DNA of 12,438 bases from an uncultured Ruminococcus sp. (GTDB taxonomy: Bacteria; Bacillota; Clostridia; Oscillospirales; Acutalibacteraceae). The stretch covers positions 1 through 12,438 of the forward strand of contig CACXDV010000303.1 of the NCBI GenBank assembly GCA_902766585.1, read 5' to 3'. The position numbers were made by a program, and so were the translations under genes. This document shows positions 6,061 through 12,438 of the stretch, one piece after another. The notes below the pieces were generated by a model. That model did no database searches. It was not told the DNA's origin and saw nothing but the letters and a program-made list of their open reading frames with translations. Numbering within the stretch: the stretch's first letter is position 1; the number at the start of each line of letters is the position of its first letter.

Positions 6061-6517
6061 CTGTCTGTTCCTTATTTCTGCACTCAGGATATTTTTCCAT
6101 AAGCATAACGCAAAATTCCTCTATTGCATCCACAATTGATTTGAGACATTTTCTGTATGTCACCATATCGGAACCGTAGGGATCGGGTATGCCTCCGCCC
6201 AGAATGTGTATCTTGTCGATGGGTACCCCTACAGTAAGAAGAGTCTGCGCGTGAGCCGCCGTCATAACAACATATACGTCAGTCACATCAATATCGTGTT
6301 CACGAAATACTCTCGGCCGATGCTCGCTTATATCGATTCCGATCTCATTACAGACCTTTACCGCATTCTGCGAAACGCCGCTGCTGCTCAGAAAGCCGAG
6401 AGCCGCGCTGCTGAAAATACAGTGTATTCCCAATTCATCAGATCTTTTTGCGAAAATTGCTTTTGCCATAGGACTTCTGCAAGTATTGCCGGTACATATA
6501 AAAAGTATATGGAGCAC
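6050..6517 (-). CDS. low-molecular-weight phosphatase with YwlE-like (protein-arginine phosphatase) active-site loop
   Basis: A 155-residue protein of the low-molecular-weight protein phosphatase family. The phosphate loop at the N-terminus is CTGNTCRSP (Cys8 nucleophile, Arg14, Ser15), and the general-acid motif is IPDPYG (Asp112). The residue at position 12 of the loop is Thr. In Bacillus subtilis YwlE the equivalent Thr11 allows arginine-phosphate recognition, whereas typical tyrosine phosphatases have Ile or Leu there. It may therefore be a protein-arginine phosphatase opposing a McsB-type kinase, though tyrosine-phosphatase activity cannot be excluded. The start is GTG at 6517-6515, with GGAGG (6530-6526) 8 bases upstream. 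It lies 24 bp after polA and overlaps rimI by 11 bp. In B. subtilis, ywlE neighbours the t6A gene ywlC, so placement beside t6A genes has a parallel. Confidence 0.85.
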   Translation of the reverse strand: MLHILFICTGNTCRSPMAKAIFAKRSDELGIHCIFSSAALGFLSSSGVSQNAVKVCNEIGIDISEHRPRVFREHDIDVTDVYVVMTAAHAQTLLTVGVPIDKIHILGGGIPDPYGSDMVTYRKCLKSIVDAIEEFCVMLMEKYPECRNKEQTDEE

Positions 6518-6541
6518 CTGTAAAACCTCCCTGTATAAAAG

Positions 6542-9130
6542 TTAAGCTTTAGCCTCATACCAGGTCTTTCCTGTTCCTGCGTCAGCCGTAAGAGGCACTG
6601 CAAGGCTTACCGCATTTTCCATTTCCTCGCTCAGAAGCTGAGCTGCTTTTTCCGCTTCGTCCTCCGGCGCCTCGACAATAAGCTCGTCATGCACCTGAAG
6701 GATAAGGCGTGAACGCATATTTTCCTTTTTAAGTCTTTCATGGACTTTTATCATTGCTATCTTGATTATATCCGCGGCTGTTCCCTGTATCGGCATATTT
6801 CTTGCCACTCTTTCACCGAAGGCGCGGATATTATGATTTGAGGATGCAAGCTCGGGAAGATATCTTCTTCTGCCGAAAAGGGTTGACACATAGCCCAATG
6901 CCTTTGCTTCCTCGACTACTCTTTTCATATAGCTGTCAATGCCGCTGTAGAGCTTAAGGTATTCTTTGATATACTTATCGGCTTCATATCTTGATACGCC
7001 GATATCCTTTGCAAGAGAGAAGGCTCCAATACCGTAGACTATTCCGAAGTTTACGGCCTTTGCGCGGCTTCTGAGAGCAGGAGTTACAGCCTCGTCAGGT
7101 ATGCCGAATACCTTTGCCGCTGTGGAGGTATGGATATCCGAATGGTTCTTGAATGCCTCTGTCATATTCTTGTCATCAGCGATAGATGCAAGCACCCTCA
7201 GCTCGATCTGTGAATAGTCCGCATCGACAAGGAGACAGCCGTCGGCAGCCTTGAAGAATTTTCTGAATTCCTTTCCGCGCTCTGTCCTTACGGGTATATT
7301 CTGCAAATTCGGTTCGGTAGAGCTTATTCTGCCTGTTCTTGTTTCCGTCTGGTTGAAGCGGGAGCGTATCCTTCCGTCTTCTCCCACTGCTTTGATAAGT
7401 CCCTCGCAATAGGTCGAACGGAGTTTTGTAAGTGCGCGGTATTCAAGTATCTCTCCTATGACAGGATGTATATCTCTCAGCTCCTCAAGTACCTCTGCGC
7501 TTGTCGAATAGCCGCTTTTCGTTTTTTTGCCCTTCGGCAGCTTCATATCCTCGAAAAGCGCCGCGCCAAGCTGTTTGGGGGAATTGATATTGAAATCATA
7601 GCCCACCTGTGAGCAAATGCTTGCCCTGAGCCTTTCGATATCATCCTTCATGCTTTCGCCGTATTCATATATGCCCTGCTTATCAACTGCAAAGCCGGTA
7701 TTCTCCATTGAAGCAAGCACACGCGCAAGCGGTATCTCTATATCAGTAAGAAGCTTAGTCTGCTCCTTTGCGCTGATCTCCTCAGAAAGCCTGTCGGCAA
7801 GCGGAACAAAAAGCTCCATGCCTGTTTGTTCATCACATCCGGCAGGGGTTACGCCGTATTCTCCTGCAAGCAGATCTTCTTTATAGTCCGATGCATTCGG
7901 ATTCAGAAGGTAAGCCGCAAGCATGGTATCAAACACTATGCCCTCACATTCAAAGCCGCAGCGTTCGGCAGCAGCAAATAATGGTTTTACATTATGGGTG
8001 CGTTTTGATATTGATTTGTCGGCAAAAAAAGCCTCAGTAAATTCGCCGAAGCCGGGAGTGAAATTATCGGCAAGGAAAACCTCTTCGCCGCAGCATAGTT
8101 TCAGCTCGGTAATATCATTGCCGTCTGTAGAAGCAATAAAATCTACTGTCTTTCCCTTAAAGGCTTCATACAGCTCCGTAAGAGAAAATTCCTTTATGCA
8201 TTTAAGGCAGAGGTCATTCTTTTTTTCTTTTGTTTTTATTTCTGTATGGCTTATATCTGATGCGCTCAGTCCCCATTTTTCAAGCAGGGAGAAAAATTCA
8301 AGCCTTGCCATTAGGGAAACGGCTGCACTTTTATCACATTCTGCGGGTATATAGCTGTTTATATCCGTATCAATAGGAGCGTCTGTCCGTATGGTTCCGA
8401 GCATACGGCTGAGATAGGCGCTTTCCTTTCCCTCGGTAAGCTTTTTTCTTATACCCGGCTTAACGTCAATGGTTTCAAGATTTTCGTAAATATTATCAAG
8501 GTCATGGAATCTTTTGATAAGGTCTCCCGCGCCCTTTTCGCCTATACCCGGCACACCCGGGATACAGTCCGAGGTATCGCCCTGTATAGCCTTGATATCT
8601 ATAAGCTGAGGGGGAGTAACGCCGTAGACCTCCATTATCTTTGCTTCGTCATATACAGTCACCTCGGGCTTGCCGAATTTAGTGGCTGCTATCCTTACGG
8701 AAACAGAGGGCGAAACGAGCTGGAGGCTGTCCCTGTCTCCTGTTGCTATCATACATTCGTCTCCGCGCTCTGTACAGGTATGGGCAAGCGTACCCAAAAT
8801 ATCATCAGCCTCAAAGCCCTCACAGGTCACTATCCTGTAGCCGAGGTCGGAGAGCAGTTCTTTCAGCGGTGCCATTTGCTGGGCAAGCTCATCGGGCATT
8901 CCCTTGCGGTTCGATTTATAGCCGTCATAGGACTTATGCCTGAATGTCGGCGCTTTGAGGTCAAATGCCACGGCAACGGCATCGGGAGCCGTTTCATCAA
9001 GCAGTCTTCTGAAGGTAGTCATAAACCCGTATATCGCATTGGTAAATATGCCGTCCTTTGTGGTAAGGAGCTTTATTCCATAATACGCTCTGTTAAGTAT
9101 ACTGTTACCGTCAAGTACCAGAAGTTTCAT
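6542..9130 (-). CDS. polA: DNA polymerase I (5'-3' exonuclease + polymerase, inactive proofreading domain)
   Basis: Replaces RNA primers at Okazaki fragments and fills repair gaps. The protein has 862 residues. Residues 1-295 form the 5'-3' exonuclease with metal ligands in LDGNS (Asp8), AFDLKAPTFRH (Asp57), FEADDILG (107-112) and TGDRDS (Asp132/Asp134), then the H3TH region GDTSDCIPGVPGIGEKGA. Residues about 310-460 are a 3'-5' exonuclease-like domain that lacks the catalytic acidic motif: FIASTDGND replaces the D-x-E pattern, and HNVKPLF lacks the Asp of motif II. Proofreading is therefore predicted absent, as in Bacillus PolA. The polymerase has motif A VDADYSQIELR (Asp638, Glu643), motif B RSRAKAVNFGIVYG (Arg687, Lys691, Phe695, Tyr699) and motif C LQVHDELIVE (Asp815). 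I chose the ATG at 9130 because AAGGAGG (9143-9137) is 6 bases before it; the TTG one codon earlier would be only 3 bases from it. It lies 22 bp downstream of alr. Confidence 0.98.
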   Translation of the reverse strand: MKLLVLDGNSILNRAYYGIKLLTTKDGIFTNAIYGFMTTFRRLLDETAPDAVAVAFDLKAPTFRHKSYDGYKSNRKGMPDELAQQMAPLKELLSDLGYRIVTCEGFEADDILGTLAHTCTERGDECMIATGDRDSLQLVSPSVSVRIAATKFGKPEVTVYDEAKIMEVYGVTPPQLIDIKAIQGDTSDCIPGVPGIGEKGAGDLIKRFHDLDNIYENLETIDVKPGIRKKLTEGKESAYLSRMLGTIRTDAPIDTDINSYIPAECDKSAAVSLMARLEFFSLLEKWGLSASDISHTEIKTKEKKNDLCLKCIKEFSLTELYEAFKGKTVDFIASTDGNDITELKLCCGEEVFLADNFTPGFGEFTEAFFADKSISKRTHNVKPLFAAAERCGFECEGIVFDTMLAAYLLNPNASDYKEDLLAGEYGVTPAGCDEQTGMELFVPLADRLSEEISAKEQTKLLTDIEIPLARVLASMENTGFAVDKQGIYEYGESMKDDIERLRASICSQVGYDFNINSPKQLGAALFEDMKLPKGKKTKSGYSTSAEVLEELRDIHPVIGEILEYRALTKLRSTYCEGLIKAVGEDGRIRSRFNQTETRTGRISSTEPNLQNIPVRTERGKEFRKFFKAADGCLLVDADYSQIELRVLASIADDKNMTEAFKNHSDIHTSTAAKVFGIPDEAVTPALRSRAKAVNFGIVYGIGAFSLAKDIGVSRYEADKYIKEYLKLYSGIDSYMKRVVEEAKALGYVSTLFGRRRYLPELASSNHNIRAFGERVARNMPIQGTAADIIKIAMIKVHERLKKENMRSRLILQVHDELIVEAPEDEAEKAAQLLSEEMENAVSLAVPLTADAGTGKTWYEAKA

Positions 9131-9152
9131 CAAATTCCTCCTTGCAGAGTAT

Positions 9153-10346
9153 TCAGGGATTATTCCTTATACAATCCATTATGCCCACATTTCTGCCGTG
9201 TTTCAGGTAAACCCGCGGAACGCGCTTTCCGACAAGACAGACGACCTCATAATTTATGGTACCCGTCATTTCAGCCACATCATCAAATGAAAGCGTATTA
9301 TTGCTTCCGTCGCCTATGACTGTTACCTCGTCACCTGTTTTGACACCTTCTATACCTGTTATATCTATCATTACCTGATCCATGCATACCCTTCCGACAA
9401 CGGGAGCTTTTTTTCCGTTGACCGTCATATATGCCCTGTTTGAAAGGCTGCGTGTATAGCCGTCCGCATATCCTATGGGAACGGTAGCTATCACGGTGGG
9501 CTTATCCGTTACAAAGGTACCTCCGTAGCTTACGGCGGTTTCGGGTGCGACTGTCTTTATCTGTGCTATAACGCTCTTTATCTGCATAGCAGGCTTCAAG
9601 TCAAGCTTGCCCGCAAGCTTCGGGGAGGGAGACAGTCCGTATAGTATTATTCCCGCCCTGACGCAATCAAAACGGGCTTTTTTATAATCAATTATCGCGC
9701 CGCTGTTTGAGCAGTGAACGACCTTGAATCCAATACCCGCTGCCCTGAGCTTATCAACGGCATCAGAAAAGCATGAAAGCTGGTGTTCTGTTCTGAGCCT
9801 GCCCTCATCGCCCTCGTCCGATACGGCAAAATGGGTAAATATTCCCTCCGTTACAAGTCCGGGAAGTGAGCAGCTTCTTTTTATCTGTTCGATAGAACCT
9901 GCATCTCTTTCGGTATCCTGATACATGAAGCCGATACGGCTCATGCCTGTATCAAGTTTTATGTGTATAGAAACATTCACGCCGCCCCTCACAGCGCAAT
10001 CGGAAAGCTCTTTTGCATATTCCTCGGAAAGCACTGCCTGGGAAATATTGTTTTCCGAAAGCTCGGCAGCCATTTCTGCGGGGGTATAGCCGAGAATAAG
10101 TATCGGAAGGGTTATGCCGTTTTCACGAAGCTGCAGCGCTTCCTCTATATTTGATACGGCAAATCTTGCAGCGCCGAGCTTTTCATACAGTTCAGCAAGA
10201 AATACAGCTCCGTGTCCGTAGCCGTCTGCTTTGATAACGCACATTATATCCGTGCCCTCGCCGGCAGCCTCGCGGATAGCCTTAAAATTGTTCTTTATAG
10301 CATCAGAATCGACCTCAGCCCATGTCCTTCTAAGAAAAGCAGTCAT
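9153..10346 (-). CDS. alr: alanine racemase
   Basis: PLP enzyme interconverting L- and D-alanine, supplying D-Ala for peptidoglycan. The protein is 397 residues, slightly longer than the usual 370-390 because of a short C-terminal tail after KRVPRVYLK. Visible are the PLP lysine motif CVIKADGYGHGA (Lys39, Tyr43), HIKLDTGMSRIGF (Lys130, the position carbamylated in Geobacillus Alr, and Arg137), HCSNSGA, the second catalytic tyrosine in AVSYGGTF (Tyr274), PIGYADGY and the GRVCMDQVMID segment (Met322/Asp323 region). The ATG at 10346 has GAGAGG (10360-10355) 8 bases upstream. It is the first gene of a five-gene operon reading into polA, with a good promoter at 10419-10447. Confidence 0.97.
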   Translation of the reverse strand: MTAFLRRTWAEVDSDAIKNNFKAIREAAGEGTDIMCVIKADGYGHGAVFLAELYEKLGAARFAVSNIEEALQLRENGITLPILILGYTPAEMAAELSENNISQAVLSEEYAKELSDCAVRGGVNVSIHIKLDTGMSRIGFMYQDTERDAGSIEQIKRSCSLPGLVTEGIFTHFAVSDEGDEGRLRTEHQLSCFSDAVDKLRAAGIGFKVVHCSNSGAIIDYKKARFDCVRAGIILYGLSPSPKLAGKLDLKPAMQIKSVIAQIKTVAPETAVSYGGTFVTDKPTVIATVPIGYADGYTRSLSNRAYMTVNGKKAPVVGRVCMDQVMIDITGIEGVKTGDEVTVIGDGSNNTLSFDDVAEMTGTINYEVVCLVGKRVPRVYLKHGRNVGIMDCIRNNP

Positions 10347-10418
10347 ATTATACGCCTCTCATCATTATTATAGGTTTTTCTTCTCAAAAGCTATTTTTTC
10401 GCTTATACTACAGTTTAT

Positions 10419-10447
10419 ATTTTAACCTATCCGACCGCTAAAGTCAA
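10419..10447 (-). promoter_or_regulatory. sigma-A promoter for the alr-polA-phosphatase-rimI-tsaD operon
   Basis: On the minus strand TTGACT (10447-10442), a 17-bp spacer and TAAAAT (10424-10419). The predicted start is near 10412, leaving a leader of about 65 nt. It lies just below the terminator of the upstream regulator gene, consistent with an independent unit. Confidence 0.75.
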
Positions 10448-10477
10448 TCTTACAAAATGAAATATTGCCGTTAAGTC

Positions 10478-10516
10478 AAAAAAATCCCGCTCTGCGCCGA
10501 TCAACGCAGAAGCGGG
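10478..10516 (-). terminator. rho-independent terminator of the SARP-type regulator gene
   Basis: Arms CCCGCTCTGCG (10486-10496) and CGCAG-A-AGCGGG (10505-10516) pair over 11 bp with one bulged A and an 8-base loop. On the minus strand the stem is followed by A and then seven T's (complement of 10478-10484). It begins 10 bases past the regulator's stop codon. Confidence 0.93.
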
Positions 10517-10525
10517 CTTAAAAGC

Positions 10526-11320
10526 TCATAAAAAGTCATTTTTCTTTTTTGATGTATAGATATCATAGAGCCTTGCAAGTGTTGCTTCGCCCCATGAATA
10601 CTCATGCATATATTCTCCGCCGAAGAGATAATAAAATTTTTCAGGCTCATCCATAAAGCTGTAGTAATCACATTTTATTGCCGAAGCGTCCAGACGGCAG
10701 TAACCCCTTCCGCTTTCAAAAATGCCTTCTATACCGTATTTCTTAAAGGTGTTCCTGATATCCATTACTGCCTTGCGGTAAAGCCCCTTTACTCTTTTGT
10801 CGTATGCTCTGCCGCCCCACAGCTTATCCACAGCCTCCTCAATATCCACCGCCTGTCCGCGTTTGTCTATACACAGCGCAACAAGCTCCTTTGCCTTGCA
10901 GTTTCTGAAATCAACAAGCCTTTCGTTTTTGTATAATGAGAAATCTCCGAAGGTCACGGCATATATGCTTGTTCTTCTTTTGGAAAGAAAGGCGGCATTA
11001 TTTATTGACAATTCCAGATCAGCCTCCAGCCTGCCGCTGAAAATGAAGCCGTCAAAGCGGTATTTATATGCGGTCACAGCATCATCTGTGCTGTTTCCGG
11101 CAAGGTATAGCGGAAGCCCTTTAAAGCTGCTCTGCATTTCTTCCATAAGCACAGGAGTGATAAGGTCAGCAGAAATAATAAGGACATCCGCATTTGTTTT
11201 TCCGACTGTATCCAACGTGTGATCGTTTACGGCAAGCAGATCATGCACCCTATGTTTTTCTATGTAATCGCGGATGCGTTTTTTCAGCATCTCATCCTCT
11301 GCATAAACAACTATTTTCAA
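10526..11320 (-). CDS. SARP-type transcriptional regulator with degenerate receiver-like N-terminal domain
   Basis: A 264-residue cytoplasmic DNA-binding regulator. Residues 1-115 resemble a CheY-like receiver (start MKIVVYAEDE with acidic residues 8-10, third strand ADVLIIS). The expected phosphoacceptor at the strand end is Ser50 rather than Asp, so phosphorylation at the usual place is unlikely. Residues about 121-220 are a winged-helix DNA-binding domain of the SARP/OmpR type: VTFGDFSLYKNERLVDFRNCKAKELVALCIDKRG, then VDKLWGG and a recognition region around YRKAVMDIRNTFKKYGI, ending GRGYCRLD. The tail FGGEYMHEYSWGEATLARL resembles the start of a bacterial transcriptional activator domain, cut short. 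The start is TTG at 11320 with AGAGGT (11333-11328) 7 bases upstream; the next ATG (Met11) would remove the first receiver strand. It has two promoters of its own and a strong terminator. Targets are unknown. Confidence 0.82.
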   Translation of the reverse strand: MKIVVYAEDEMLKKRIRDYIEKHRVHDLLAVNDHTLDTVGKTNADVLIISADLITPVLMEEMQSSFKGLPLYLAGNSTDDAVTAYKYRFDGFIFSGRLEADLELSINNAAFLSKRRTSIYAVTFGDFSLYKNERLVDFRNCKAKELVALCIDKRGQAVDIEEAVDKLWGGRAYDKRVKGLYRKAVMDIRNTFKKYGIEGIFESGRGYCRLDASAIKCDYYSFMDEPEKFYYLFGGEYMHEYSWGEATLARLYDIYTSKKKNDFL

Positions 11321-11350
11321 TGCAACGACCTCTTTTTCACTATTATTGTG

Positions 11351-11379
11351 ATTATACTATATTGTTTTCTTCTTGTCAA
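11351..11379 (-). promoter_or_regulatory. perfect-consensus sigma-A promoter of the SARP-type regulator (proximal)
   Basis: On the minus strand TTGACA (11379-11374), exactly 17 bp, then TATAAT (11356-11351): all twelve consensus bases match. The predicted start is near 11344, giving a leader of about 24 nt with AGAGGT before the TTG start. Confidence 0.85.
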
Positions 11380-11420
11380 TGCCTCTTTTCAAAAAACATT
11401 TTTCTGTAAAAATCTCAATA

Positions 11421-11448
11421 ATTATCAGGCTTTTCTTATTATTGTCAA
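11421..11448 (-). promoter_or_regulatory. second, distal sigma-A promoter of the SARP-type regulator
   Basis: On the minus strand TTGACA (11448-11443), a 16-bp spacer and GATAAT (11426-11421). The predicted start is near 11414, upstream of the proximal promoter, so the two are in tandem about 70 bp apart. Confidence 0.55.
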
Positions 11449-11503
11449 ATTGCTGTGAGCCTGTATTCGTATATATTTTCTACTTTATTCACATATTGCG
11501 TAT

Positions 11504-12403
11504 TCACAAATGATAAAGCTTTCTCATCATTTCTACCCGGTTATTGACATTAAGCTTTTTGTAACAGGAAAAGAGCTGTTTTTTGACTGTACCCTCAGCA
11601 GTATTCAGAGCCTTGCCGATATCCCTTGTATTAAGTCCTCTTGCGGCAAGGCTCATAACATTATATTCTCTTGTGGTGAGGGAGTACAGCAGACTTCTGT
11701 CCATCATATCATCATTTTCAACCGGTATCACCGCTGTCAGCATACGGACGGCAGCGCCGTTTCTGAGTACAGGTACAGCCGCGCACAGAAAGCCTCCGTT
11801 TTCTTTTCCGCTGCCTATCCTTCCGACAGATATGCTCCCCTGAGACATGGCGGATTCAAAGGGGTAGGAGGTCATGAGCTGCTTTCCGGTTATTTCTCTC
11901 CGAAGCATCAATTCTGCCATAAGCGGACTGATATCCTCAAAATACATATGCTCTCTGTCAGAGCAGGATATGAGCGCTGTTCCTATTATTTCTCCCGAAA
12001 GCATACACATTTGGGTATCATTTTCCGCTGCAGAAATGCTGCTTATCGTCACTATGACCTCCCTGCCTGCTGTGCTGCTTACGGGTATTGCCGTCAGCCT
12101 CACGAAGCCGGGCGTATCATCATCGGAAAAATTCTCAATGCGGCTGCAGCTTTTGTTTTCCGACAAGCATTCATTCAGCAAAGACTTCATTCCGTTATGA
12201 CAGCAAATATTATCCGAAAGAATGAGCTTCCTCGTTTTATCAGACAGTTCTCCGAGCATATCCGCTTCAAAGCCGTTTTCTGTCCTGATAAAGCTTATCG
12301 CCGTATCACATCCTTCGGATATTTCCGAACATTTTTCCTGTATTTTTCTTCCGCTGTATATGATATCAGGGTAGGAAAGGCTTAACCTTATCTTATACGG
12401 CAT
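11504..12403 (-). CDS. LuxR-type HTH transcriptional regulator with unassigned, possibly PAS-like N-terminal region
   Basis: A protein of 299 residues from the chosen ATG. The C-terminal 58 residues are a clear LuxR/GerE helix-turn-helix: LTTREYNVMSLAARGLNTRDIGKALNTAEGTVKKQLFSCYKKLNVNNR, with the recognition helix around 270-282. The rest has no confident family. Residues about 85-125 (VRLTAIPV...EVIVTISSIS) look like the end of a PAS fold, and about 130-228 (AAVPVLRNGAAVRMLTAVIPVE) like a second sensor-type fold. There are ten cysteines, including CC at 68-69 and others at 79 and 86. No receiver domain or membrane segment is seen. The ATG at 12403 has only a weak GGAAG nearby. AAGGAG is 16 bases upstream, and the frame stays open to the window edge, so an upstream start cannot be excluded. 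It precedes the SARP-type gene by 183 bp on the same strand. Confidence 0.75.
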   Translation of the reverse strand: MPYKIRLSLSYPDIIYSGRKIQEKCSEISEGCDTAISFIRTENGFEADMLGELSDKTRKLILSDNICCHNGMKSLLNECLSENKSCSRIENFSDDDTPGFVRLTAIPVSSTAGREVIVTISSISAAENDTQMCMLSGEIIGTALISCSDREHMYFEDISPLMAELMLRREITGKQLMTSYPFESAMSQGSISVGRIGSGKENGGFLCAAVPVLRNGAAVRMLTAVIPVENDDMMDRSLLYSLTTREYNVMSLAARGLNTRDIGKALNTAEGTVKKQLFSCYKKLNVNNRVEMMRKLYHL

Positions 12404-12407
12404 TTCA

Positions 12408-12419
12408 CTTCCGCGGAAG
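12408..12419. repeat. perfect 12-bp palindrome just upstream of the LuxR-type gene
   Basis: CTTCCGCGGAAG is fully self-complementary and lies between an AAGGAG (12425-12420) and the ATG at 12403. In RNA it could fold as a short hairpin with a CGCG loop, bringing AAGGAG to about 4 bases from the start codon. It may equally be an operator or chance. Confidence 0.4.
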
Positions 12420-12438
12420 CTCCTTATATATCTGTAGG

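Noticed and set aside
9131..9133. TTG start for polA one codon before the ATG
   Set aside because: AAGGAGG would be only 3 bases from the TTG but is 6 bases from the ATG.
8504..9319. Long plus-strand open frame (about 271 codons) across the polA/alr junction
   Set aside because: It is antisense to the well-supported polA 5' region, and its translation resembles no protein family. It looks like a by-product of coding bias on the other strand.
11415..11448. Possible terminator of the LuxR-type gene (CAATAAT/ATTATTG followed by AGATTTTT on the minus strand)
   Set aside because: The stem is 7 A/T-rich pairs with a long loop and overlaps the distal promoter of the next gene, so it is unlikely to be an efficient terminator.
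11486..11508. Direct repeat TATTCACA (11486-11493 and 11501-11508)
   Set aside because: There are only two 8-bp copies, one overlapping a stop codon; this is too short and AT-rich to support a function.
11510..12385. Long plus-strand open frame (about 291 codons) antisense to the LuxR-type gene
   Set aside because: The minus-strand frame ends in a clear LuxR HTH, while the plus-strand product has no recognisable domain and is rich in Cys, His and Tyr as expected of a shadow frame.

Overview
The window reads as chromosomal DNA of a low-to-moderate GC Firmicute of the class Clostridia. The protein sequences and gene style point to the Ruminococcus/Oscillospiraceae area, but this is inferred from general resemblance and not from any marker gene. 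Supporting signs are AT-rich spacers with clear sigma-A promoters (extended -10 boxes, 17-bp spacers), strong AAGGAGG-type ribosome sites, frequent TTG/GTG starts, a stand-alone CinA C-terminal domain, and an exonuclease-dead PolA. There are no rRNA or tRNA genes, CRISPR arrays, insertion sequences or phage genes. The content is mostly core housekeeping genes plus two regulators at the right end.

Left part (1-2250, minus strand): malQ (4-alpha-glucanotransferase, running off the left edge), preceded by its own promoter with two operator-like palindromes, an unusual nested inverted repeat, and then a stand-alone cinA/pncC-type gene. The cinA promoter is backed by helically phased A/T tracts and faces a divergent operon.

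Plus-strand operon (2524-4511): a small membrane protein of the CrtO (glycosyl-diaponeurosporenoate acyltransferase) family, then rsmE (16S rRNA m3U1498 methyltransferase) two bases downstream, then mtn (MTA/SAH nucleosidase). The last two are connected by SAM metabolism: RsmE consumes SAM and makes SAH, and Mtn clears SAH. A bidirectional terminator separates this operon from the convergent one.

Minus-strand operon (10346 down to 4574): alr - polA - low-molecular-weight phosphatase with a YwlE-like active site - rimI - tsaD. The genes are tightly packed, with an ATGA overlap between rimI and tsaD and an 11-bp overlap between the phosphatase gene and rimI. It starts from a good TTGACT-17-TAAAAT promoter and joins cell-wall precursor supply (D-alanine), DNA repair/replication, protein modification and tRNA t6A synthesis.

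Right end (10526-12438, minus strand): two transcriptional regulators, a SARP-type regulator with a degenerate receiver-like N-terminus and a LuxR-type HTH protein with an unassigned N-terminal sensor half. The SARP gene has two promoters in tandem, one a perfect consensus match, and a strong terminator. No cognate kinase or target operon is visible.

I did not find a clear new system. The items most worth a second look are the CrtO-like protein away from any carotenoid genes, the YwlE-type phosphatase in the t6A block, the nested inverted repeat between cinA and malQ, and the pair of unusual regulators.
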